Below are positions 1-7,579 of a stretch of 41,614 nucleotides of DNA, in pieces (the stretch's first letter is position 1; every line of letters starts with the position of its first letter). A model generated the notes under the pieces. The model was not told where the DNA came from and did not search any database. It worked only from the letters and a program-made list of their open reading frames with translations. A program made the position numbers and the translations under genes. This DNA comes from JAAAOZ01 sp964496595 (GTDB taxonomy: Bacteria; Chloroflexota; Anaerolineae; B4-G1; SLSP01): the NCBI GenBank assembly GCA_964496595.1, contig CAZCAI010000018.1, forward strand, positions 1-41,614, written 5' to 3'.

Positions 1-10
1 GAGGAATATA

Positions 11-2506
11 ATGTTACAACCAGGTGTTACACTACAAAATCGCTATCGCGTCATCAAGCCCTTGGGTGAGGGTGGAATGGGCGCCGTCTATCACGCTTGG
101 GATGGCCGTCTCAATATCCCCGTTGCGCTAAAGGAGATGTTCGTCCAGCCGGGTTTGTCCTCTGAAAATCTGGCCCAACTCCAGGAACAGTTCCGTCAAG
201 AGGCGATTATCTTGGCGCGCCTGGATCATCCCAATTTGGTGGGCGTCACCGACTTCTTCCAAGAACGGGATAGCAGCTATCTGGTGATGAAATTTGTCGA
301 GGGCGACAGCTTAGCGGCGCGCATCAACCGCGACGGCGCTCTGTCAGAAGCGCAGGTGTTGGAGTGGGCCGAGCAACTCCTCGATGCGCTCTCCTATTGC
401 CACAGTCGCGGCATCATTCATCGCGACATCAAACCCCAGAACATCATCATCCGCTCCGATGGGCAGGCGGTGTTGGTCGATTTTGGCCTGGTCAAGCTAT
501 GGGACCCCAACGACCCTCGGACGCAGACGGCAATGCGCGGGATGGGTACGCCGCAATATGCGCCGCCGGAGCAGTATGGCGCGGCGACCGGCCACACCGA
601 ACCGCGCAGCGACATCTACGCCTTAGGCGCGACGCTCTACCACGCGCTCTCCGGGGAGGCTCCGCCCACGGCCACATTGCGCATCGCGGCGCCGGAGGAA
701 TTCGCGCCGCTGCGCTCCGTTGCGTCGGGCGTGAGCCGTCAGACCTCCGATGCGATTGAGCGGTCCCTGGAGTTGGCCCGCTCCAAGCGCTGGGACACAG
801 CCGCCGCGATGGCGAAGGGGCTGGGGCGCGTGATCACGGATTGGGAGGCGATGCGGCGTCGAGCTTCCACCGGCGATCTGGGCGGGAAGGGCGACACGCG
901 CGTCTTGACCGGTCGGATGGACGCCCGGCGCCGGATGCCAGTATGGGGCTGGGGATTAATCGCGCTTATCCTGGTGGGATTAGTGGGCGGGGGGTTTGCC
1001 TTTGGCCCCCGGCTGCTAGCTGCAATTTCACCGCCTTTGACCCCGACGCCTTCGCCGACCTTAACGAGCACCTCGACCCCTACAGTCACCCCCACTGAGG
1101 AAGCGACCGCTACGCCTACGCCGACCGCGACCGCAGATGTGGATCCTACTTCGACGCCGAGAGGCGGCGTGGATGATGATGATGACAATGATGGAACGGA
1201 GACGCCGACGGCTACACCTTCCCCTTCACCATCGCCCACACCCAGAGTGACGCCCACGCCCGCCTCAGATGCAGCGGCTACTTCGACGCCGGCCTCACAA
1301 TCGACGGCGTCTTCTAACGCTTTGGTGACCTTCGAGCAATGGGGAACGTGGCGACGCGGCGATCAATCTTACGGGGAATTGAGCCAATCGAGCGCGCAGG
1401 CCAAAACTGGCAGCTACTCGGCCAAACTCACCTATAACTTCCCGGCGGTGGAGGACGATTACGTCGTCTTCAGCCAGCCGCGCAGCATCGGAGGGCAGCC
1501 CAACTACTTCTCGGCGTGGGTCTATGGCGATGGCTCCAGCCATTTCTTGAACCTCTGGATTCAAGATGCGGCGGGTGAGATCTGGGCCGTGCATCTGGGT
1601 CGCGTGGGCAGCGCGGGCTGGCAGCAAAAATCCGGTTACCTGGCGCCGGGGCAGGAGTGGCCGTCGGGCCACATCTCCGGCCCGGATAACGGCGTCGTCG
1701 ACTATCCTGTGAAGTTCTACGCGCTCGTGTTGGATCGGCCCGGCGGCGGCGCGAGCCAGGGGACGATCTACATCGATGATATTACCGCCGGGCAGGGCAG
1801 TGCGCCGGTCGTCACCGCGCCGACCTCCACGCCGGCTACAGAGGAATCCACCGAGGAACCGACATCCCCGCCCACGGGCGACATCGGACGCATCGTCTTC
1901 ACCGTGAAAATTGGCGAGGATTATCGCCTCTACTCCACAGATCCGGCGTGGAGCCGAATGCAAGAGATCGGCCTGACCGACTACAATCACTCAACCTGCG
2001 CCGGTGGATCAACGGCCTCCACGTTGGATGGTCAGGTGGTGAGCTTGGCCGGCGTGAGTAAATGCAACGTCACGGAGCGCACGGACGTATGTCTTTCGCC
2101 GGATCAACAATGGAAGTTGGTCACGAATTTTATCGAGGGCGCCGGGTATTCCGTCACGATGGAGCCGGCGGCGGATCCCTCGGCGGGGAGGTTTGTCTAC
2201 CAAGGCGCCCTGAATAAGGCGGCGGGCGTGCAATGGTCGCCTGACAGCCAGATAGCGATCTTCACCGTGGATCGGACGGTCAATGCCGTGCGGGCCGGAG
2301 GGGATAGCTACTATCAACTCGCAGGATATACTTCTGACGCCTGGCCGCCCCAATTCTCTCCCGATGGATCATACCTCTACTACCTCAGACCGGTAGGAAA
2401 TGAAGGCGCTTCGGATGTTTATATCGTCAATGTGGATGGCTCAGGGGAACGTAACCTCACCAACGCGCCAGTCGCCCATAAATTATGCCCGCGCTGGCGC
2501 TACTAA
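11..2506 (+). CDS. Membrane Ser/Thr protein kinase with extracytoplasmic sensor-like domains
   Basis: An 831-residue eukaryote-like (Hanks-type) kinase. The kinase domain spans about residues 10-275: glycine loop GEGGMGAVY (about 20-27), ATP-binding Lys41, HRDIKPQN with catalytic Asp139, and DFG at 157-159. One membrane helix (about 311-333) is followed by a Thr/Pro-rich linker (about 341-435) that includes a short Asp-rich stretch. The outer part looks like two units: a beta-sandwich resembling carbohydrate-binding modules (about 437-595, starting VTFEQWGTW) and a TolB/WD-like propeller (about 626-831). The ATG is preceded by GAGGAAT. The kinase face would be cytoplasmic and the C-terminus outside. 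A second kinase gene starts 45 bp downstream, probably co-transcribed. The kinase call is firm; the outer domain names rest on pattern resemblance only. Confidence 0.93.
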   Translation: MLQPGVTLQNRYRVIKPLGEGGMGAVYHAWDGRLNIPVALKEMFVQPGLSSENLAQLQEQFRQEAIILARLDHPNLVGVTDFFQERDSSYLVMKFVEGDSLAARINRDGALSEAQVLEWAEQLLDALSYCHSRGIIHRDIKPQNIIIRSDGQAVLVDFGLVKLWDPNDPRTQTAMRGMGTPQYAPPEQYGAATGHTEPRSDIYALGATLYHALSGEAPPTATLRIAAPEEFAPLRSVASGVSRQTSDAIERSLELARSKRWDTAAAMAKGLGRVITDWEAMRRRASTGDLGGKGDTRVLTGRMDARRRMPVWGWGLIALILVGLVGGGFAFGPRLLAAISPPLTPTPSPTLTSTSTPTVTPTEEATATPTPTATADVDPTSTPRGGVDDDDDNDGTETPTATPSPSPSPTPRVTPTPASDAAATSTPASQSTASSNALVTFEQWGTWRRGDQSYGELSQSSAQAKTGSYSAKLTYNFPAVEDDYVVFSQPRSIGGQPNYFSAWVYGDGSSHFLNLWIQDAAGEIWAVHLGRVGSAGWQQKSGYLAPGQEWPSGHISGPDNGVVDYPVKFYALVLDRPGGGASQGTIYIDDITAGQGSAPVVTAPTSTPATEESTEEPTSPPTGDIGRIVFTVKIGEDYRLYSTDPAWSRMQEIGLTDYNHSTCAGGSTASTLDGQVVSLAGVSKCNVTERTDVCLSPDQQWKLVTNFIEGAGYSVTMEPAADPSAGRFVYQGALNKAAGVQWSPDSQIAIFTVDRTVNAVRAGGDSYYQLAGYTSDAWPPQFSPDGSYLYYLRPVGNEGASDVYIVNVDGSGERNLTNAPVAHKLCPRWRY

Positions 2507-2551
2507 AAACAGCGTCGTCAGCCTGACGTTGTGAAGATAAACGGGGGGAAT

Positions 2552-3790
2552 ATGTCGGAGTGGATTGGTCAAGTCATTGAAGGACATCGTATCACAGAGG
2601 AGATTGGCCGGGGTGGGGCGGCGGCGGTTTATCGCGCTTACCAGCAGCAGTTGGAGCGCTGGGTCGCCATTAAAATCTTGCGAATCAAGGAATCGGGTGG
2701 GCGCCAGTTCCTGAAACGCTTTCAGCGGGAAGCCCGCGCCATCGCGGCATTGCGGCATCCTAATATCCTCACCATCTTCAACTACGGTGAGGATCGGCAG
2801 CGCGGCATTGCCTACATCATTATGGAATACGTCCCCGGCGGATCGTTGGCCCGGCAGATGCAGGGGAAGACGTTTCCCTGTGTGGACGCTCTTAAATTGA
2901 TCATTCCCGTCGGCGAGGCGTTGACGCACGCTCATCGCCATGGGGTCATCCATCGTGATGTCAAGCCCGATAACATCCTTCTGGCCCAATCCGATTGGCC
3001 CTTGTTGGTCGATTTCGGCTTAGCGAAGATTGTCGGATCGGCGCAGCGCATCACACAGCCCGGATCGATTTTGGGGACGGCCGTCTATCTCTCGCCGGAG
3101 CAGGTGGCGGCTGAGGAGGTTGATCATCGGGCCGATATTTACAGTTTGGGCATTGTGCTCTATGAGATGTTGGCCGGGCGTCTCCCCTTCGAGGCGGAGA
3201 CGCCCGCAGATTCGATGATGCTCCGCCTGCACGAGCCGCCGGAGTCGATTCGGCGCTTCAATCCCCAAGTGCCCAAGTCGATGGAAACCGTCCTGATGCG
3301 CGCCCTGGAGCGTCAACCAGAGGCGCGATATGCCTCGATGGAGAGCTTCGTCAGCGATTTGCAACGGGTATTGCATCGCATGGAACGCGCGACGCCCACG
3401 CCATCGGATTCCTTGACAGCGCGGATGATTACCAGCCGCATCGACATTCATCCCACCAGCCGAGAAGGACAGGCGCGCCTCTTCATCGCGACCTCCGGCG
3501 CCTCCGTGCCGATTCCCCCGCTGGATGAAGTTCTAATCGGGCGGATGGATCCCCGGCTCTCCCGCCCGCCGGATATCGACCTCGATCCCTATGGCGGCGT
3601 CACCGCCGGGATGTCGCGACGTCACGCGCGCCTGCTGCGAAAGAAAGAGGGGTGGTTCCTGGAGGATTTGCAGAGCACGAACGGCACCTACGTCAACGAG
3701 GTGCGGTTGTTGCCTCATCGCCCCATCCGTCTGCACTCTGGCGATCTCGTGCGCTTTGCCCAATTGACCGTGGTGTTCGAAGAGACCTAG
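2552..3790 (+). CDS. Ser/Thr protein kinase with C-terminal FHA domain
   Basis: A soluble Hanks-type kinase of 412 residues. The N-terminal kinase domain has the glycine loop GRGGAAAVY, the VAIK lysine, HRDVKPDN and DFGLAK. The last 100 residues or so form an FHA phosphothreonine-binding domain with the hallmark GR, SRRHA and STNGTYVN motifs. No membrane segment is visible. I chose ATG 2552 because a G-rich ribosome site (GGGGGG) lies just upstream; the in-frame GTG at 2531 would place that site inside the gene. It follows the membrane kinase gene closely and may read or relay its phosphorylation. In this family an FHA domain usually recruits phosphorylated partners or the kinase's own autophosphorylated tail. 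Its substrates cannot be told from sequence. Confidence 0.93.
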   Translation: MSEWIGQVIEGHRITEEIGRGGAAAVYRAYQQQLERWVAIKILRIKESGGRQFLKRFQREARAIAALRHPNILTIFNYGEDRQRGIAYIIMEYVPGGSLARQMQGKTFPCVDALKLIIPVGEALTHAHRHGVIHRDVKPDNILLAQSDWPLLVDFGLAKIVGSAQRITQPGSILGTAVYLSPEQVAAEEVDHRADIYSLGIVLYEMLAGRLPFEAETPADSMMLRLHEPPESIRRFNPQVPKSMETVLMRALERQPEARYASMESFVSDLQRVLHRMERATPTPSDSLTARMITSRIDIHPTSREGQARLFIATSGASVPIPPLDEVLIGRMDPRLSRPPDIDLDPYGGVTAGMSRRHARLLRKKEGWFLEDLQSTNGTYVNEVRLLPHRPIRLHSGDLVRFAQLTVVFEET

Positions 3791-3874
3791 AGCTTTTTGG
3801 GTTTTGGTTAGTGTCACAAAGTATGCGCCATTTTTTATTCGAAGGGTGGTGAATACTTTAAGCCAGTAACGATT

Positions 3875-3903
3875 TTGCCAGATAACCCCTTGTGGCTTTT
3901 AAA
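3875..3903 (+). promoter_or_regulatory. Candidate sigma70 promoter for the first response regulator
   Basis: TTGCCA (3875-3880), a 17-bp spacer, then TTTAAA (3898-3903). The match is 5/6 and 4/6 to the consensus. It would give a leader of about 70 nt before the regulator ATG at 3981. Confidence 0.4.
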
Positions 3904-3980
3904 GCGCTGCAAGGAGTTGTGCGTTAAGCAGAAGTTCGGCCTGAATTGTGGGGGAGCAGGGGATAAGAAGGTGATATTGG

Positions 3981-4691
3981 ATGCGTAACAAAGCTACCGT
4001 ATTGGTGATTGATGACGAGAGAGACGCTCTCAAGATGCTTCGTCTACTCCTGGAAGGTGAAGGCTACGAGGTCATGTTGGCGGATGGGGCCGAAAGCGGA
4101 TTGCATACTGCTTATCGCACGCGCCCGGATGTCGTCCTTTTGGATGTGATGATGCCCGGTATGGATGGGTTTGAAGTCTGTCGGCGGCTGCGGGAGATGA
4201 CCGCCGCGCCCATCATCTTCGTGACGGCCAAGGGTACGATTGAGAATATCGTTCAAGGATTCTCCGCCGGAGGCGATGATTACATCGTCAAGCCGTATGA
4301 TTTTTCCGAGTTATTATGTCGTTTGCGGGTTGCACTCCGTCGAGGAAATGATCGCAAAGACATCACCCCCGATGTTTTGTTTTCTGATAATGCGGTTGTC
4401 TTGCACTTGGATCGTCATGAGTTAGAGATCAATGATCGTGTGGTGCATTTGACCCCCAAAGAATTCGAGGTGCTGCGTCTTTTAATCCGGCACGCCGGGA
4501 AAGTCCTCACCCATGACGCTATCCTCGTTCGAATTTGGGGATTTGAGCGGACGGGCGATTTGGACCTGATCAAACAATATATCTATCGGCTCCGACAGAA
4601 GATTGAATCAGATCCCGAAAGCCCCACTTATATCCACACCGTGTGGGGCGAGGGCTATTATTTCAATCTGGAAGAGGAGAGCGTCCGTTAG
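3981..4691 (+). CDS. OmpR-family response regulator
   Basis: A 236-residue two-component regulator. The receiver domain (about 5-120) has the acidic pair DD at 11-12, phospho-acceptor Asp55 in LLDVMMPGMDG, and the conserved Lys in DYIVKPYDF. A winged-helix OmpR/PhoB DNA-binding domain follows (about 135-232), with LTPKEFEVLRLL and the typical C-terminal HTVWGEGYYF. The ATG has AAGGTGAT a few bases upstream. No histidine kinase gene is adjacent, so it is an orphan regulator that could be served by a distant kinase or by the neighbouring Ser/Thr kinases. Target genes are not evident. Confidence 0.95.
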   Translation: MRNKATVLVIDDERDALKMLRLLLEGEGYEVMLADGAESGLHTAYRTRPDVVLLDVMMPGMDGFEVCRRLREMTAAPIIFVTAKGTIENIVQGFSAGGDDYIVKPYDFSELLCRLRVALRRGNDRKDITPDVLFSDNAVVLHLDRHELEINDRVVHLTPKEFEVLRLLIRHAGKVLTHDAILVRIWGFERTGDLDLIKQYIYRLRQKIESDPESPTYIHTVWGEGYYFNLEEESVR

Positions 4692-5044
4692 CTGTTTTAG
4701 ACTTCACATCTTAGCGGATTCGCCGCCGCGCCGATGGTTGAACCCCTTCATTCGCCGCCGGCCCTTTTAAAGGCCTCGTAGGGCATTCGACAGACTCCAA
4801 AAGACCCTCAGATTTAATTTCCCCAGGATTCCCACTCAGATGTTGGTAATCTTCCTTCGGTGGATCAGGTTTTTGACCTATGGGACTTTTGGATTTCACC
4901 GGACAACTCTCTGGATAGCTCCTAAGTGCAGCGAAGATGTGCATGTTTGTGGGGTTCATAGCCCTTGTGATAGTAGTCCGCGACTTCTTATTAAGGCATT
5001 AGTACAACACGGCACAAATAATTCCCCAGTTGAATTTGCTCCAA

Positions 5045-5096
5045 GGGGAACGTCAGTTCCCCGTTCCGACGTATAGTCGCGGATCTGACGATCCGC
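5045..5096. repeat. Two adjacent hairpins with complementary tetraloops
   Basis: Hairpin 1: GGGGAAC (5045-5051), loop GTCA, GTTCCCC (5056-5062). Hairpin 2: GCGGATC (5079-5085), loop TGAC, GATCCGC (5090-5096). Both stems are perfect 7-mers with 4-nt loops, and the two loops are reverse complements of each other. No T-run follows either, so ordinary intrinsic terminators are unlikely. They could be a structured RNA, a protein site or a REP-like repeat. Confidence 0.6.
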
Positions 5097-5160
5097 TCTG
5101 AGCGGGGCTAACTGAGGAGGGACTTCCGCCGCAATGTATTAGTATCTTTTTAGTTTTTTA

Positions 5161-5189
5161 TTAACAATCTTTAAACTGCTAAGTATTAG
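5161..5189 (+). promoter_or_regulatory. Candidate promoter of the SDR gene
   Basis: TTAACA (5161-5166), 17-bp spacer, TATTAG (5184-5189), with 5/6 and 4/6 consensus matches in an A+T-rich stretch. The predicted start lies about 20 nt before the gene's ATG. Confidence 0.45.
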
Positions 5190-5216
5190 AATTATCTTAT
5201 AGGGAGAGGTGTGAAG

Positions 5217-6137
5217 ATGCAAAAAATGTTGGTCACAGGGGGCTGCGGTTTTATTGGGTCTCATGTGGTGGATGCTTTCTTAGCGCAGGGATACGAGGTG
5301 GTCGTGGTCGATAATTTGTCGGCCGGCAGCTTGAAGCATCTCAATCCCCAGGCGAAATTTTACGAGGTGGATATTCGGAGCGCCGCGTTAGCAGATGTCT
5401 TTGAGGCGGAACATCCGGACTTCGTTGATCACCACGCTGCTCAAATTGATGTCCGTCTTTCGGCTGAGAAGCCCCGCTATGATGCGGATGTGAATATTTT
5501 GGGGACGCTGAATCTTTTGGAGTGTGCGGTTCGTTTTGACGTGAAGAAATTCATCCTTATTTCCTCTGGCGGCGCGGTCTACGGGGAGCCGGAATACCTC
5601 CCGTGCGATGAAGCGCATCCCATCCGCCCGCTTTCCCCCTATGGTGTGAGCAAGCATGCCATTGAACTTTACCTCTATCTGTATAAAGAGAACTATGGCT
5701 TAGATTACACTGTCTTGCGATATGCGAATGTCTATGGCCCGCGCCAAGATCCCCACGGTGAGGCCGGCGTGGCGGCGATTTTCACGGATCAGATGCTCCG
5801 TGGCGAGCATGTCACGATCAACGGCAGCGGGGAGCAGGTGCGGGACTTCGTCTACGTGGAAGATTGCGTCGCGGCAAATCTTTTGGCGATAACAGATGGC
5901 TCCGGTGAAATTTACAACATTGGCACGGGGATCGGGATATCCGTGAATCAGCTTTTTCAGACGCTGGCCGAGATTACCGGCTACGAGCGGGAACCTTATT
6001 ACGGCCCGGCGAAGTTGGGCGAGACATTTCGCTCCTATCTCACGGCGGAGAAGGCGCATCAGGCGCTGGGGTGGGAGCCGACGGTCGCTTTAGACGAGGG
6101 GTTGCGCCGCACGGTGGCCTATTTTTCCCAAAAATGA
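5217..6137 (+). CDS. NAD-dependent epimerase/dehydratase (UDP-glucose 4-epimerase-like SDR)
   Basis: An extended short-chain dehydrogenase of 306 residues, normal for nucleotide-sugar epimerases. The N-terminal Rossmann motif GGCGFIGSH binds NAD. The catalytic region has SSGGAVYGE and the YGVSK (YxxxK) pair, and the sugar-nucleotide side has VYGPRQDP. The likely reaction is epimerisation or dehydration of a UDP- or dTDP-sugar for cell-surface glycans; the exact substrate cannot be assigned. ATG 5217 is preferred because GAGAGG lies 7 nt upstream; the GTG at 5211 is too close to that site. It stands alone between two regulators, with no other sugar gene nearby. Confidence 0.9.
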   Translation: MQKMLVTGGCGFIGSHVVDAFLAQGYEVVVVDNLSAGSLKHLNPQAKFYEVDIRSAALADVFEAEHPDFVDHHAAQIDVRLSAEKPRYDADVNILGTLNLLECAVRFDVKKFILISSGGAVYGEPEYLPCDEAHPIRPLSPYGVSKHAIELYLYLYKENYGLDYTVLRYANVYGPRQDPHGEAGVAAIFTDQMLRGEHVTINGSGEQVRDFVYVEDCVAANLLAITDGSGEIYNIGTGIGISVNQLFQTLAEITGYEREPYYGPAKLGETFRSYLTAEKAHQALGWEPTVALDEGLRRTVAYFSQK

Positions 6138-6280
6138 CGGCATCCGATCCCTGGAATTGAGGGTGGCTTAGGTAGTTCCAGCAATTAAAACCTTCCAAAC
6201 CAGATGCTTTTCCCTCGGAAAATCGCTTATAGTTGGGAGGTTTATTTTCTTGGAACGGCCTTATTGCGTGAAGGGGTGTT

Positions 6281-6985
6281 ATGAAAGAGAGAATTTTGCT
6301 CATTGATGACGACGATGCGCTGTTGGATTTGATGAAGTTGGGATTGAAACGAGAGGGCTTTGAGGTCTTCTTGGCGGAAGATGGTCAGGCCGGTTTGCGC
6401 ATGGCCTATGACATCCAACCGGATGTGATTGTTTTGGATATTATGATGGCCCAAATGGACGGCTGGACGACGTGTCAGCGCTTCCGCAATGTCTGCAACA
6501 CGCCCATCATTATGCTGAGCGCAAAGGGAACCGTGCCCGATGTGGTGAAGGGGCTATCGCTCGGCGCCGATGACTACGTGCGCAAGCCTTGTAGCTTCGA
6601 GGAATTGACGGCCCGCATTCGCGCGGTGCTGCGCCGGGAACGTATGGAAACGCAAACAGCGTGGCAGGCTGTCTTTGACGATGGCGTGCTCCATATCAAT
6701 CTCCGCGATGGGACGGTCAAGCGTGATGGGGAAGTGATCGATCTGACGCCGACGGAATCTCGTCTGTTTATGTATCTGGTCGGTCAAAAAGGGCGCGTGG
6801 CGCCTCACGAGGAGCTATTGACCAATGTCTGGGGGCCGGAATGCGCGGAAGAAGACCGCTACCTCAGCGTGTACATCCGCTACCTGCGTCGCAAGATCGA
6901 AGAGGACCCGGATAAACCTCACTATATTCGCACGCACTGGGGCGTAGGCTACTCCTTTGCCGGGGAGGGTTTTTCAGAAGCCTGA
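6281..6985 (+). CDS. OmpR-family response regulator (second orphan)
   Basis: A 234-residue regulator. The receiver has Asp9-Asp12, phospho-acceptor Asp53 and the KPCSF lysine motif. The usual Pro after the acceptor loop is replaced (IMMAQMDG rather than MMPxMDG), which is a mild deviation. The C-terminal winged helix has LTPTESRLFMYL and HWGVGYSF. It resembles the regulator at 3981-4691 in layout and in an AKGT segment, so the two may be paralogues. No cognate kinase is adjacent. It ends 35 bp before a convergent gene. Confidence 0.94.
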   Translation: MKERILLIDDDDALLDLMKLGLKREGFEVFLAEDGQAGLRMAYDIQPDVIVLDIMMAQMDGWTTCQRFRNVCNTPIIMLSAKGTVPDVVKGLSLGADDYVRKPCSFEELTARIRAVLRRERMETQTAWQAVFDDGVLHINLRDGTVKRDGEVIDLTPTESRLFMYLVGQKGRVAPHEELLTNVWGPECAEEDRYLSVYIRYLRRKIEEDPDKPHYIRTHWGVGYSFAGEGFSEA

Positions 6986-7020
6986 AGCGGCTGGGGGAAT
7001 TTGAGTCGTCTCGTTCGCCG

Positions 7021-7548
7021 CTACCAGGCTACCGGCACTTTCCTCAGCCGGTAGCTTTTGTCGTAAAACTGCACATAGCGATGGAGTTTTCCAAACTCGT
7101 AGACGCGACGTGTCACCTCGACGTCCTGCTGGCAATACTCAATAATCTCCTGAAGGCGGCCTTGACGCCACCAGCGCACGGCCTGTAAACCATCGGCGCT
7201 TTTGTTGATCCCCAGGGTCGCCGTGGCGACGGCGTCCAACCCGATGCGGTGGCCGAGTTGCTTTTCCAGCGCCGCCATCATATCGACGGTCGGGAGTGCG
7301 GCGAGTTGGACCTCGGTTGTGTATTGCTGCACCACCGGATAGTCGAAGCCGTAGAGATTGAACCCCACGACCAAATCGGTCGTTCGTAACTCCTCTACCA
7401 GCGCCGGCATTTTTGCCTCGGTGTAGTGATGAAACGCCCCGGCGTCCGTGTTGTAGGTGACAGCTACGGAGACCTTCAAGCGCTCTGGATAATGCCCGCC
7501 CACCTCTTGCAGTGTGTTTTGAGTTTCCACATCAAAGAAAACCGTCAT
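7021..7548 (-). CDS. Predicted DEDD-type 3'-5' exonuclease (RNase H-like)
   Basis: A small protein of 175 residues. It begins MTVFFDVETQ, whose DxE fits the first metal-binding motif of DnaQ-like exonucleases. A central FNLYGFDYPVV carries the second-motif Asp, and YCQQDVEVTRRVYEF fits the third (YxxxD, DEDDy type). This is the compact ribonuclease H-like fold seen in YprB-type proteins; polarity and substrate are known only for relatives. ATG 7548 is chosen for its AGGAGG site; the longer frame runs into the preceding cyclase gene. It lies 31 bp after that gene and is probably the third gene of the mnmA operon. Confidence 0.75.
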   Translation of the reverse strand: MTVFFDVETQNTLQEVGGHYPERLKVSVAVTYNTDAGAFHHYTEAKMPALVEELRTTDLVVGFNLYGFDYPVVQQYTTEVQLAALPTVDMMAALEKQLGHRIGLDAVATATLGINKSADGLQAVRWWRQGRLQEIIEYCQQDVEVTRRVYEFGKLHRYVQFYDKSYRLRKVPVAW

Positions 7549-7579
7549 ACATCCTCCTGAAATGATATAGATTGCGTCG

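Larger units (their letters stand above)
4692..5210. other. Long intergenic region with paired hairpins
   Basis: About 520 bp without a convincing gene. The open frames here lack ribosome sites and resemble no known protein. It contains two short perfect hairpins near its 3' end (5045-5096) and, after an A+T-rich stretch, a candidate promoter for the next gene (5161-5189). Confidence 0.6.

Noticed and set aside
4840..5076. 78-residue open frame in the long intergenic region
   Set aside because: No ribosome site, no recognisable motif, and it runs into the hairpin pair.
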